A stretch of DNA of 64,000 nt from Streptomyces lasiicapitis. Lineage in GTDB: Bacteria; Actinomycetota; Actinomycetes; Streptomycetales; Streptomycetaceae. The DNA is taken from contig NZ_BMNG01000011.1 in NCBI RefSeq assembly GCF_014646335.1, positions 186,001 through 250,000 on the forward strand, written 5' to 3'. Below are positions 54,034 to 62,649 of the stretch, one piece after another. The notes beneath the pieces were generated by a model. It saw only the letters and a program-made list of their open reading frames with translations. It did no database searches and had not been told where the DNA came from. Positions within the stretch are counted from its first letter, which is position 1; each line of letters starts with the position of its first letter. The translations under genes and the position numbers were made by a program.

Positions 54034-54861
54034 TCACTCCTTGTGAGCGACCCCGCCGTAAATGGGCAGCGGCCCGTCCCCCGCGGGCGGCGTCCGCTCG
54101 CCCAGGTCCGGGTGCCACTCGTCGGCCACCGTCACGCCGGGCGGCACCAGGGCCAGGCCGTCGAAGAAGCGGATCACCTCGGCGCGGTCGCGCAGGGCGA
54201 GGGTGAGGGCACGGGACTTGTAGAGGTCACCGGCCGTCCGCGCCCGGTCGGGGGTGAACTCGCCGGTGCCGTGGGACAGCATCAGATAGCTCCCCGACGG
54301 CAGCGCGGAGACCAGCTCGTCCACCACCTCGTACGCGCCGTCCTCGTCCGGGACGAAGTGCAGGAGCGCCACCAGGGACAGGGCGACCGGCCGCGTGAAG
54401 TCGAGGGTCTTGCGGGCTTCGGCGAGGATCGTGCCGGGCTGGCGGGCGTCGCCCTGGATGTACTCGGTGGCGCCTTCCGGCGTCGAGCGCAGCAGCGCCC
54501 CGGCGTGGGCGAGCACGATGGGGTCGTTGTCGCAGTAGACGACGCGGGCGTCGGGCGCGATGCCCTGGGCGATCTGGTGCAGGTTGGGCTCGGTCGGGAT
54601 GCCGGTGCCGATGTCGAGGAACTGCCTGATCCCGGCCCCGGCGAGCCACCGCGTCGCGCGCTGCATGAACGCGCGGTTGGCGCGCGCGACGGCAGGGATC
54701 CGCGGGTCCATGGCGACGAGCTGGCGGCTCATCTCCTCGTCGACGGGGTAGTTGTCCTTGCCGCCGAGCCACCAGTCGTACATCCGCGCGGGGTGCGGCT
54801 TGCTGGTGTCGATGTACGACGAGTCGCCCGCGTCGCCCTGGGCCTGCCCCGTCCCGGTCAT
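54034..54861 (-). CDS. SAM-dependent methyltransferase, DUF574 family
   Basis: A 275-residue member of the Streptomyces-rich DUF574 (Methyltransf_19) family. IDTSKPHPARMYDWWLGGKD is the family hallmark, FLDIGTGIPTEPNLHQIAQG the SAM motif, and VVYCDNDPIVLAHAGALL follows. Substrates are unknown. These genes often lie beside XRE/DUF397 pairs, as here. ATG 54861 follows GAGGGAG. A four-unit 16-bp repeat array fills its upstream region. Confidence 0.92.
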   Translation of the reverse strand: MTGTGQAQGDAGDSSYIDTSKPHPARMYDWWLGGKDNYPVDEEMSRQLVAMDPRIPAVARANRAFMQRATRWLAGAGIRQFLDIGTGIPTEPNLHQIAQGIAPDARVVYCDNDPIVLAHAGALLRSTPEGATEYIQGDARQPGTILAEARKTLDFTRPVALSLVALLHFVPDEDGAYEVVDELVSALPSGSYLMLSHGTGEFTPDRARTAGDLYKSRALTLALRDRAEVIRFFDGLALVPPGVTVADEWHPDLGERTPPAGDGPLPIYGGVAHKE

Positions 54862-54886
54862 CTGCGGCTCCCTCGCCCCTTCACCG

Positions 54887-54950
54887 ACGTACACAACTCA
54901 CGACGTACACAGCCAGCAACGTACAAAGCTCACGACGTACAAGCGCATCG
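54887..54950 (-). repeat. Four 16-bp tandem repeats upstream of the DUF574 methyltransferase
   Basis: ACGTAC recurs at 54887, 54903, 54919 and 54935, exactly 16 bp apart, in units such as ACGTACACAACTCACG. The array lies 25 bases upstream of the methyltransferase start and past the DUF397 stop. Confidence 0.82.
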
Positions 54951-54978
54951 GTGTGCAAAACGCACGACACGACACGTG

Positions 54979-55290
54979 TCACGAGAGCAAGAAGTCCGCC
55001 TCTCCCGACTTCGCGCCCTCTATGAAGGCCCTGATCTCGCCGTGCGTGTAGATCAGCGCGGGTCCGTCGGGGTCGGAGGACTGGCGGACGGCGACGCGGC
55101 CGTCGGCCAGCTTCATGGCTTCGAGACAGTTCCCGCCGTTGCCGCCGCTCCACGGCTTGTGCCAGCCCTCGGCGCCGAGTTCGCGCGCGGGCATGCCGTT
55201 GTAGATGCGGGACCCGGGGGGCCGGGAGTCGGCGCGGCTGTCGGGCCGGGACGCCGGGCCCGTGCCCGCACGGTGTCGATCTCGGTCCAT
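54979..55290 (-). CDS. DUF397 small regulatory-locus protein
   Basis: A 103-residue protein. An Arg/Pro-rich N-terminus leads to the DUF397 domain: WHKPWSGGNGGNCLEAMKLA, VAVRQSSDPDGPALIYTHGE and IRAFIEGAKSGEADFL. DUF397 proteins accompany WhiJ-like regulators throughout Streptomyces and appear to act through them. The ATG directly follows the TGA of the XRE gene, so the two are coupled. Confidence 0.92.
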   Translation of the reverse strand: MDRDRHRAGTGPASRPDSRADSRPPGSRIYNGMPARELGAEGWHKPWSGGNGGNCLEAMKLADGRVAVRQSSDPDGPALIYTHGEIRAFIEGAKSGEADFLLS

Positions 55291-56151
55291 TCACAGCTCC
55301 TTGCGGACATCCCGGAGGATCTCCTTCGTGCGTTGTGCGGTCGCGGCCTGGGCCGCCATGCGGTCCATGACCTCGAGATGGGTCGCCACCTCGGTGCGCG
55401 CGTCGAGGTAGACGGCGCCGGTCAGGTACTCGCTGTAGACCATGTCCGGCAGCTCCGCCATCGCGAATCGGAAGAGCACGAAAGGCCCGAAGGTGCCCGG
55501 GTGCGGGCCCGCCGCGAACGGCGCGACCTGCAGCGTCACGTGCGGCAGCTCCACGGCTTCGAGCAGGCGGTCGATCTGCGCACGCATCACATCGGGCCCG
55601 CCGACGGGGCGGCGCAGCGCGGTCTCGTCCATCACGACCCACAGCCGGGGCGCGTCCTCACGGCTGAGCAGCGCCTGGCGCTCCATGCGCAGCGCCACAT
55701 AGCGCTCGATGTCCTCGGGCCGGGTCTGGCCGATGGCCCCGGAGCGCAGCACGCCACGCGCGTAGTCCTCCGTCTGGAGCAGTCCGGGCACGAAGTGCGG
55801 CTCGTAGGACCTGATGAGGCTGGCGGCGCCCTCCAGGCTGACGTACATGCTGAACCAGCCGGGCAGGATGTCGTGGAAGCGCTGCCACCAGCCGGGCTTG
55901 TTCGCCTCCTCGGCGAGCAGCACGAAGGCGTCGGCCTCTTCGTCCGTGACGCCGTACGCCTTCAGCAGCAGCTGGAGGTACGGGATCTTCAGGGCGACCT
56001 CGGCCGTCTCCATACGGCGGACCGTGGCGGGGGCCACGCGGAGTATCCGCGCGGCTTCGTCGCGTTTGAGGCCCGCCCGTTCGCGCAGGTCCTGCAGGCG
56101 ACGACCGAGAACGACCTGCCCGACGGTCGGCGCCGACCGCGGTTCGCTCAC
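55291..56151 (-). CDS. WhiJ/AbaA-like XRE regulator (HTH plus DUF5753)
   Basis: A 286-residue regulator. The N-terminal helix-turn-helix is LRERAGLKRDEAARILRVAP followed by ATVRRMETAEVALK. From about residue 95 comes the DUF5753 domain (YEPHFVPGLLQTEDYARGVL, MERQALLSREDAPRLWVVMD, LPDMVYSEYLTGAVYLD). Such regulators control development or antibiotic production with a DUF397 partner. GTG start after GGAGG. Divergent from an anti-sigma-like ATPase, completing an abaA-type locus. Confidence 0.93.
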   Translation of the reverse strand: MSEPRSAPTVGQVVLGRRLQDLRERAGLKRDEAARILRVAPATVRRMETAEVALKIPYLQLLLKAYGVTDEEADAFVLLAEEANKPGWWQRFHDILPGWFSMYVSLEGAASLIRSYEPHFVPGLLQTEDYARGVLRSGAIGQTRPEDIERYVALRMERQALLSREDAPRLWVVMDETALRRPVGGPDVMRAQIDRLLEAVELPHVTLQVAPFAAGPHPGTFGPFVLFRFAMAELPDMVYSEYLTGAVYLDARTEVATHLEVMDRMAAQAATAQRTKEILRDVRKEL

Positions 56152-56359
56152 GTCCTACCTCCACCCACTTCGCGTCGCTCTCTGCATCACTTCCGTGCGA
56201 CTTCGGTTACCGTGCGTTACCGCACTTCACTGCGTGTCGCGCCAAGTCACGCCGCTTGGTGAGGCGTTGCGAGAAGTGTGCCATGGGACGTCTCAAAGGA
56301 ACACGTCACTGTGCACTTTTCAGAGTGGGTCTTGCCAAGGTGTTCGCGGCGGGGCGATA

Positions 56360-57022
56360 GTGGAGAGCGTGACTCCGCCCGCATCGTTAGGAACTGAAGC
56401 CACCCGAGCTCGACTTGGCGCCTACGCCAAGGGTCGGGCAGAGGGTGGCGAGCCTTGTGTCACCTTCACCCTGGACGCGATGCCGAGTTCTGTGGCACGG
56501 GCCAGGCGGCTGACGCGCGACCGGCTCAGTTCCCTCTCGGTCGGCGACGACGCCTGCGATATCGCGGCGCTCGTCGTATCGGAGCTGGTCACCAATGCGA
56601 TCGTGCACACCGCGAGCCGCACCGTCGTCTGCGAGATCTGCACGGGTGCCGACACCGTGCGGATAGCCATACGCGACGAGGGCCACAGCTCGGGCGTGCC
56701 ACGGCCGACGGGGCTGCGGGGGCCCGACGAGGAGCACGGGAGGGGATTGCTTCTCGTGAGTGCCGTGAGCAGCGCATGGGGTGTCCAGGACTCCGGATCC
56801 GGCCTTTCGGTGTGGGCGGAGCTGCCCAGATCACCCGATCCGGCGGTGTGCGCCACCGGATCGGCGGGGTTCGACGCCGACGACTTCGCTCTCGACGAGT
56901 TCGAGGCGGACGGTTTCGACCCGGACGGTTTCGTCACCGACGGTTACGACACGGACGGTTTCGACACCGCTGCGACGCCGACGGTTTCGAGACAGCTGCC
57001 GGCGGCGGGGACCACTGATTGA
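56360..57022 (+). CDS. Anti-sigma-factor-like HATPase protein with acidic repeat tail
   Basis: A 220-residue GHKL-type ATP-binding protein. The N-box is ALVVSELVTNAIVHTASR (Glu75, Asn79), G1 IAIRDEGHSSGVPRP and G2 DEEHGRGLLLVSAVSSAWGV, the layout of RsbW/SpoIIAB-type kinases. Residues from about 171 to 206 are an acidic repeat (DGFDPDGFVTDGYDTDGFDT) encoded by four 15-bp tandem units. GTG 56360 is the chosen start; GTG 56369 is possible. Divergent from the XRE-DUF397 pair. Confidence 0.88.
   Translation: MESVTPPASLGTEATRARLGAYAKGRAEGGEPCVTFTLDAMPSSVARARRLTRDRLSSLSVGDDACDIAALVVSELVTNAIVHTASRTVVCEICTGADTVRIAIRDEGHSSGVPRPTGLRGPDEEHGRGLLLVSAVSSAWGVQDSGSGLSVWAELPRSPDPAVCATGSAGFDADDFALDEFEADGFDPDGFVTDGYDTDGFDTAATPTVSRQLPAAGTTD
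56909..56968 (+). repeat. Four 15-bp tandem repeats in the HATPase gene
   Basis: Units 56909-56923, 56924-56938, 56939-56953 and 56954-56968 of the form GACGGTTTCGACACC encode DG(F/Y)(D/V)x. They keep frame, so copy number would change only tail length. Confidence 0.88.
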
Positions 57023-57084
57023 CCGACGGCCTTTGAGCCGACTGACGGGGATGCGAGTGCGACAGTGATGCGGTCGGGGGACAT

Positions 57085-57540
57085 GTGAGCACGGGGACAG
57101 CGCGACTGTTGGAGCTTGACACCTTGGTACGGCTCTCGCGAGAGCGGGAGCGGGCGACCGGACGGCGAGTCGTGAGTGTGCAGCCAGTGGCACGGCTCGC
57201 CGTCCCCGCCGGAATGCGGCAACCCCTCGGCTGCGATGCGGTCGCGATGCCCGCCGAGTTCGGGCCGCGGCTCCTGGAGCGACTGCCCCGCGTGGGTTGT
57301 GTGTACGAGGACGGGCCGCGCTGGTGGTGGATCGTGCCGGCGGACTCGGACGTGGCTCTGGAGTGGCCGCCGTCGACGTTCTACTCGCCGGGAGCGGTGG
57401 TGCCGGACGCGGTCCGCGAACCCGTCCTGGTGCACCGCCCCGACGGCACCGTCCCCTATACCCCGCCGATCCCGCTCTATCTGGCCCTGTGCCGGATGGC
57501 CGGGGCCATGCCGAGCTGGGCGGGTGCGGTCCGGGCCTGA
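57085..57540 (+). CDS. Conserved hypothetical protein
   Basis: A 151-residue protein with no domain I recognise. Notable stretches are LELDTLVRLSRERERATGRR, the Trp-rich GPRWWWIVPADSDVALEWPP and VPYTPPIPLYLALCRMAGAM. It has no signal peptide or membrane helix. GTG start after GGGGGAC, 62 bases past the HATPase gene on the same strand, so it probably belongs to the same locus. Confidence 0.75.
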   Translation: MSTGTARLLELDTLVRLSRERERATGRRVVSVQPVARLAVPAGMRQPLGCDAVAMPAEFGPRLLERLPRVGCVYEDGPRWWWIVPADSDVALEWPPSTFYSPGAVVPDAVREPVLVHRPDGTVPYTPPIPLYLALCRMAGAMPSWAGAVRA

Positions 57541-57617
57541 GCCCGGCGCGATCGGCTAAGCCGCCCGCGGCGCCCTGGGCTAAGCCGACGGCACATGACC
57601 GTCGGCCCGGTGCCCGG

Positions 57618-57806
57618 TCACGCGGCGGCGCACTCGCCCACCCCCTGACCCCGCACGATCACCAGGAACGCGTCGGTCGCCAGGTCCATCACGACCTCGG
57701 CCCGCTGTCCCTCGCTGCGCCTGGCCCGCGCGAACTCCTCCGCGGGCCACGACCCGCGCGGCCCGCCCGCGGGAAAGCGCTCCAGCACCACTCGTCCGTT
57801 CATCAT
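57618..57806 (-). CDS. Small conserved protein of unknown function
   Basis: A 62-residue protein: NGRVVLERFPAGGPRGSWPA followed by EEFARARRSEG and VVMDLATDAFLVIV. The two adjacent ATG codons (57806 and 57803) both follow AAGGGA closely, supporting translation. I cannot assign a function. An 8-bp inverted repeat CTCAGTAC/GTACTGAG (57830-57837, 57862-57869) lies 24-63 bases upstream and could be an operator or leader hairpin. Confidence 0.6.
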   Translation of the reverse strand: MMNGRVVLERFPAGGPRGSWPAEEFARARRSEGQRAEVVMDLATDAFLVIVRGQGVGECAAA

Positions 57807-57829
57807 GTCCCTTGATCCCCCGTGTGCGA

Positions 57830-57869
57830 CTCAGTACGCAGCCTTCGAACGTGAAGACTCTGTACTGAG
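57830..57869 (-). promoter_or_regulatory. Inverted repeat upstream of the 62-residue gene
   Basis: CTCAGTAC (57830-57837) and GTACTGAG (57862-57869) are perfect inverted copies 24 bases apart, in the expected promoter/leader region of the small gene. Confidence 0.45.
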
Positions 57870-57968
57870 GAGAACGCGCGTAGCACCCCCGGGGACTCGC
57901 AACGTGACGCAACCGACACGGAGTTGGGGCCGTTCCGCACACTTCGGGACCCGAGCCGCGCCTACCCG

Positions 57969-58670
57969 TCAGTACCCGAACTCCTCGTACTCGTCGTGGT
58001 ACCGCACCCCTGCACTGCCCGCAGGCGCCCCCAGCGCCGACGCGCGCCCCTTGGGCTCCTCCCACTCCTCCTGCCGGCCGAGCGCGGTGAGGTCGAGGAG
58101 GCTGGTGGTGGAGCCGATGCCGTCGAGGCCGCGGTCGAACGTCGAGTACGTGTGGAAGACGCGGTCGCCGTCGCGCAGGAAGCAGCTCAGGCCGGGGCGG
58201 TCCTGGATCTGCCCGTCCGCGGCGGCGTACGAAGCGGCGAAGTCGCGGTTGAACTCGCCGCCGCACGCCGAGAACCAGGGCACCACCCAGCCCATGCGGG
58301 CCTTGAACGGAAGGATGCGGGTGAAGGGGGCGCGCGAGACGGCGACGAACGTCGTGCCGCGGGCCCGCAGGTGCGCCAGATGCCCGATCTGGTCGAGGAA
58401 CCCCGAGCAGCTGCGGCAGCCCGCGTCCCACTCGGGGGCGAACATGAAGTGGTACACGATCAGTTGGACGCGGCCCGCGAACAGGTCGAGCAGGGTCGCC
58501 TTGCCGTCCGCGCCGTCGAACAGATAGTCCTTGTCCACCTCGACCATCGGGAGTCCGCGCCGCTCGGCGTTCAGCTCGTCGCGGGCGCGGGTGGCGGCCT
58601 TCTCGTTGGCGAGCAGCTTCTCGCGCGCGGCCAGCCACTCCGCGCGCGTGACGATGTGCGGCAGTCCCAT
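57969..58670 (-). CDS. DUF899 thioredoxin-like protein
   Basis: A 233-residue protein of the DUF899 family, with a thioredoxin fold. The redox motif is EWDAGCRSCSGFLDQIGHLA (CxxC). Around it lie VEVDKDYLFDGADGKATLLD (strand/loop), VAVSRAPFTRILPFKARMGW and YSTFDRGLDGIGSTTSLLDL. Function unknown; a peroxiredoxin- or dithiol-type role is plausible. ATG 58670 follows GGAGGAA. Confidence 0.92.
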   Translation of the reverse strand: MGLPHIVTRAEWLAAREKLLANEKAATRARDELNAERRGLPMVEVDKDYLFDGADGKATLLDLFAGRVQLIVYHFMFAPEWDAGCRSCSGFLDQIGHLAHLRARGTTFVAVSRAPFTRILPFKARMGWVVPWFSACGGEFNRDFAASYAAADGQIQDRPGLSCFLRDGDRVFHTYSTFDRGLDGIGSTTSLLDLTALGRQEEWEEPKGRASALGAPAGSAGVRYHDEYEEFGY

Positions 58671-58811
58671 GGCGCATTCCTCCGGATCCGGTCCGCGGTT
58701 CGCGGTTCTCGGGAGGGCTGACTCGGTGTCTCACAAGAACTCATCGGTCCCGTACGGGATTTCCCGGATTTTTTCTCAGCGACACCGAGCGGCAGGCCCC
58801 GCAGAGGGCCT

Positions 58812-60002
58812 TCAGAACGTCACGGGCAGCGCGAGCAGCCCCCGCGCCCGTATCGAGGGCCGCCACCGCAGCTCCTCCTCCGGTACCCCGAGCGCGAGGT
58901 CCGGGAAGCGTTCGAGGAGGGCGCCGATCGCGATCGTCAGCTCCAGGCGGGCCAGCGGCGCGCCCACGCAGTGGTGGATGCCGTGGCCGAGGGCGAGGTG
59001 GCCGCTCGCGTCGCGGGTGAGGTCGAGGCGGTCGGGGTCGGGGAAGCGCCCGGGGTCGCGGCCCGCGGAGCCGAGGCCCAGGAACACGGTCTCCCCCGCC
59101 GCCACGCGCACCCCGCCGATCGTGACGTCCTCGCGCGCGAAGCGCCGGATGGAGAACACCGCCGACGTGTCGTACCGCATGAACTCCTCCACGGCGCCCG
59201 GCAGCAGCGCCGGATCGGCGCGCAGGGCGGCGAGCTGTTCCGGGTGGCGCAGGAGCCCGAGGACGGCGTTGCCGATGAGCTGTACGGCGTTCTCGTATCC
59301 GGCGAAGTGGAGCAGGAAGGCGAGCGACGTCAGCTCGTCCTCGCTGAGCCGGTCGCCGCCGTCGCGGGTCGCGATCAGGTCGGAGAGCAGGTCCTCGCCC
59401 GGCCGCTCGCGCTTGTCGGCGATGAGCGCGGTGTAGAACCCGAGCATCGCGACGACTGTTTCCTTGGCGCGGTCGGGCTTCGCCGGGTCCGGCGCGATGA
59501 GCGCGTCGGTCCAGTCCGTGAAGTCGCGCCGGTGGTCGGCGGGCACGCCGAGGAGGTCGCAGATGGTGGTGATGGGCAGCGGGGCGGCGTACGCGGCCAC
59601 GAGGTCGGCGCGGCCCGCGCCCTCGATGGCGTCGAGGAGTGCGTCGGCCGTGCGCCGGACGGGCGCGCGCAGGCTCTCGACGCGGTGCTTCGTGAACGCC
59701 TTGACCACCAGGCGGCGAATGCGGGTGTGGTCGGGCGGATCCATGTTCAGCATGTTCGCGTCCAGCGCGGGCGGCAGCGAGAATCCGCGGTAACTCCCGG
59801 GCAGCGCGTGCCTCTTGTCCACCGAGAGGCGCTGGTCGGCGAGTGCCGCGCGGACGTCCGCGTAACGCGTCACGAGCCAGGCCGGGGTGCCGTCGGGCCC
59901 GGCGATCCGCCGCACGGGGGCGCTCTCGCGCAGGTGCGCGTACGTGCCGTAGGGGTCGGTCATGAGCCCGTCGAGGTGATCGGGTTTCGCGGGAGTCACC
60001 AT
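58812..60002 (-). CDS. Cytochrome P450 (I-helix Thr replaced by Asn)
   Basis: A 396-residue bacterial P450. The heme-binding motif is LGHGIHHCVGAPLARLE with Cys345; the K-helix ExxR is in EEFMRYDT; MDPPDHTRIRRLVVKAFTKH is the C-helix. The I-helix reads FLLHFAGYENAVQLIGN, with Glu237 kept but Asn238 where oxygen activation normally uses Thr. This hints at substrate-assisted catalysis or an unusual reaction. No ferredoxin gene is adjacent. It starts 92 bases after an MtaD-like deaminase on the same strand. Confidence 0.93.
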   Translation of the reverse strand: MVTPAKPDHLDGLMTDPYGTYAHLRESAPVRRIAGPDGTPAWLVTRYADVRAALADQRLSVDKRHALPGSYRGFSLPPALDANMLNMDPPDHTRIRRLVVKAFTKHRVESLRAPVRRTADALLDAIEGAGRADLVAAYAAPLPITTICDLLGVPADHRRDFTDWTDALIAPDPAKPDRAKETVVAMLGFYTALIADKRERPGEDLLSDLIATRDGGDRLSEDELTSLAFLLHFAGYENAVQLIGNAVLGLLRHPEQLAALRADPALLPGAVEEFMRYDTSAVFSIRRFAREDVTIGGVRVAAGETVFLGLGSAGRDPGRFPDPDRLDLTRDASGHLALGHGIHHCVGAPLARLELTIAIGALLERFPDLALGVPEEELRWRPSIRARGLLALPVTF

Positions 60003-60094
60003 GGGTTCCACCCTAAGGAGTGCGGCGAGCCGGAGATCGGCGGGCCCGGCCGCGAAGAGATCGGCGGACCCGGCCGCAAGGGGACGCGCCCGCC

Positions 60095-61456
60095 TCACGC
60101 GTCGTACTCCTGGATCCGCTTCCCATGCCCCCGCTCCACCAGCGCGGGCAGCCGCTCCCCCAACTCCCGCACCACGGCGGCCACATCGACCGTCAGCAGC
60201 TCGCGGTCGCGCATCAGGACGCGGCCGTCGACGATCGTGGTGCGTACGTCGCCGCTGCGGGCGCTGTGTACGAGGGTGGCGGCGAGGTCGTGGACGGGCT
60301 GGGTGTGCGGTCCGGTGAGGTCGACGAGGATCAGGTCGGCGCGGCGGCCGACGGCGATGCTGCCGATCGCGTCGCCGAGGCCCACCGCCCGCGCGCTCTG
60401 GAGGGTTGCGTGGTGCAGGGCCTGCCGGGAGGTCAGCCAGCGCGGGTCGCCGGTCGTGGACTTCTGGACGAGCGCGGTGAGCGCCATGGCCTCCCAGACG
60501 TCGAGGGAGTTGTTGGAGGCGGCGCCGTCCGTGGCGAGGCCGACGGGGATGCCGAGCGCTGCCAGCTCCCGTACCGGAGTGGGGTCCCAGGCGAACTTCA
60601 GATAGCCGCGCGGCGCGCTCGCGACGCCGACGCGCCCGGTGGCCCCGGCCAGGACGGGCAGGTCGCGGTCGACGATGCCGGTGCCGTGGGCGATGAGGAC
60701 GTCGATGTCGAGCAGGCCAGCGCGGTGCAGGATCTCGATGGGGGTGGCGCCGTGCCGCTCCAGGCTGTGCTCGGTCTGGGCGCGGCTCTCGGCGGCGTGC
60801 AGATGCACCAACAGGCCGTGTTCGCGGGCCAGTTCGGCGGTCGCGGCGAGATCGGCGTCGTCGACGGTGTACGGGGCGTGCGGGGCCAGGCAGGTGGTGA
60901 CGCGGCCGTCGGCGGTGTCCCGGTGGCGCAGCGCGAAGTCCAGGGACGCGGCGCGGCCTTCGGGCCCTTGGGAGGAGAAGTAGGCCTGGCCGAGGTTGGC
61001 GCGCAGGCCGGTTGTGGCGACGACGTCCGCGACGGTGTCCATGGCGAAGTAGTGGTCGGCGAAGGTGGTGACGCCGCCGCGGATCATCTCCGCGCAGGCG
61101 AGCCGCGCGCCCAGTTCCACGTCGCGCTCTTCGAGGTTGGACTCGATGGGCCACACGTAGTCGTTGAACCACTCCTCCACCGGCAGGTCCTCGGCGATGC
61201 CGCGCAGCGCCACCATCGGGGAGTGCGTGTGGCAGTTGATGAGGCCGGGCAGGGCCGCCTGGCCGCGGGCGTCGACGCGCTCGGCGGCTTCGAGGCGCGC
61301 GGCGGCGGCCGTGGTGGTGACGTCGGCGATCACCCCGTCGCGTACGACGATCGCGGTGTCCTCCGCGAAGCCGACGCGCTCGGCCGAGTCGTGGACGAGG
61401 GCCGTGCAGCCCATAATGATGAGGTCGGCGGGGCCGGATGCGGCAGGCTCGGTCAT
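60095..61456 (-). CDS. mtaD: Amidohydrolase, 5-methylthioadenosine/S-adenosylhomocysteine deaminase-like
   Basis: A 453-residue amidohydrolase. The metal site begins LPGLINCHTHSPMVALRGIA; later ligands are GLLVHLHAAESRAQTEHSLE and GLATDGAASNNSLDVWEAM, all close to the MtaD pattern. MtaD deaminates methylthioadenosine or SAH to the inosine form. Related enzymes deaminate 8-oxoguanine or dechlorinate triazines, so the substrate is not certain. It precedes the P450. Confidence 0.85.
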   Translation of the reverse strand: MTEPAASGPADLIIMGCTALVHDSAERVGFAEDTAIVVRDGVIADVTTTAAAARLEAAERVDARGQAALPGLINCHTHSPMVALRGIAEDLPVEEWFNDYVWPIESNLEERDVELGARLACAEMIRGGVTTFADHYFAMDTVADVVATTGLRANLGQAYFSSQGPEGRAASLDFALRHRDTADGRVTTCLAPHAPYTVDDADLAATAELAREHGLLVHLHAAESRAQTEHSLERHGATPIEILHRAGLLDIDVLIAHGTGIVDRDLPVLAGATGRVGVASAPRGYLKFAWDPTPVRELAALGIPVGLATDGAASNNSLDVWEAMALTALVQKSTTGDPRWLTSRQALHHATLQSARAVGLGDAIGSIAVGRRADLILVDLTGPHTQPVHDLAATLVHSARSGDVRTTIVDGRVLMRDRELLTVDVAAVVRELGERLPALVERGHGKRIQEYDA

Positions 61457-61664
61457 CCGTTCACGGTACGGGGAGTGGGTCGCCGTGGGCCTGTCGCGGC
61501 AGGCGTTTCGGGGGCACTCTGGCGTCAGCCGCGCGCCGCCTTTCGGGCCCGCGGACTCCGGGGACCCCGGTGGGGCACCTCACCACACTTCCCACCACAC
61601 TTCCCACCGCCTCCCGTCACCTCTCGACACCTCCCGCCACCTCACGGCGGTGAAGGAGCCCGGC

Positions 61665-62630
61665 ATGCTCCTCGGCACCTGGAACCTCGAGAACCTCTTC
61701 CGCCCCGGCGGCCCGTCGGGCCCGACCGACAAGACGGCGTACGAGGCCAAGCTGGCCGCCCTCGCCGAGACGGTGCGCGCCCTCGACCCGAGCCTGCTCG
61801 GCGTGCAGGAGGTCGGCGATCCGGCCGCGCTCGCGGACCTCGCCGCGATGCTCGACGGCGACTGGCACACGGCGGTGTCGCAGCACGCGGACGACCGGGG
61901 CATCCGCGTCGGCTTCCTCAGCCGGCTCGACCTGGAGGTGCTCGCCGACGTCGAGGCGTTCCCGCCGAAGCTGCGACCTGTGCAGGGCGACGACGCGGGC
62001 AGGCAGGTCGGCACGACGGGCCGCGGCCTGTTCGCCGTACGTGTCGTGAGCCGCGCGATGACCCTGGACGCGGCCGTCTGCCATCTGAAGTCGAAGCTCC
62101 TGACGTATCCGGGCGGCCGCTTCCAGCCGTGTGACGAGGGCGAACGGGCCCGCGTCGGGGCGTACGCGCTCTACCGCCGCACCGCCGAGGCCGCGACGCT
62201 GCGCGCCCTGGCCGACCAACTCCTCGGCGGCGACGGCACGTCGCGCGACGTGGCCGTACTCGGCGACCTCAACGACGAGGCGGCGGCCGCCACCACCCAG
62301 ATCCTGCTCGGCCCGCCGGGCTCCGAGCTCGGCACGCCCGGATACAGCAGGCCGGACAAGGGCGACGCGACCCGGCTGTGGAACGTGGCGCCGCTGATAC
62401 CGCCCGAACGCCGCTTCTCCCGCGTCAACTTCGGCCGCCGCGAACTGATAGACCACGTCCTGCTGAGCCACCGCCTCACCGCCCGGGTGGTGGCCGACGG
62501 CGAGGCGGACACGGGCCTGCCGGACGGCACGGCGGTGCTCGACCTGCCGTCGGTGGGGGCGGATCCGCAGGAGCGGCGGGACGCGCCGGGGTCGGACCAC
62601 GCGCCGGTGTGGATACGGTTCCAGCCCTGA
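61665..62630 (+). CDS. Endonuclease/exonuclease/phosphatase (EEP) family protein
   Basis: A 321-residue EEP-fold hydrolase. Conserved blocks are LLGTWNLENLFRPGG (Asn), DPSLLGVQEVGDPAALADLA (catalytic Glu), VAVLGDLNDEAAAAT (Asp/Asn), RELIDHVLLSHRLTA and APGSDHAPVWIRF (Asp-His). No signal peptide is visible, so a cytoplasmic nuclease or phosphodiesterase is likely. ATG 61665 follows GAAGGAG. Divergent from the deaminase; CACACTTCCCAC is repeated in tandem in the 208-base spacer. Confidence 0.9.
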   Translation: MLLGTWNLENLFRPGGPSGPTDKTAYEAKLAALAETVRALDPSLLGVQEVGDPAALADLAAMLDGDWHTAVSQHADDRGIRVGFLSRLDLEVLADVEAFPPKLRPVQGDDAGRQVGTTGRGLFAVRVVSRAMTLDAAVCHLKSKLLTYPGGRFQPCDEGERARVGAYALYRRTAEAATLRALADQLLGGDGTSRDVAVLGDLNDEAAAATTQILLGPPGSELGTPGYSRPDKGDATRLWNVAPLIPPERRFSRVNFGRRELIDHVLLSHRLTARVVADGEADTGLPDGTAVLDLPSVGADPQERRDAPGSDHAPVWIRFQP

Positions 62631-62649
62631 CCCCAGCGGGTGGTGGCGG

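Noticed and set aside
58812..61456. P450 and deaminase as part of a natural-product cluster
   Set aside because: No polyketide, peptide, terpene or other core biosynthetic gene lies in the window.
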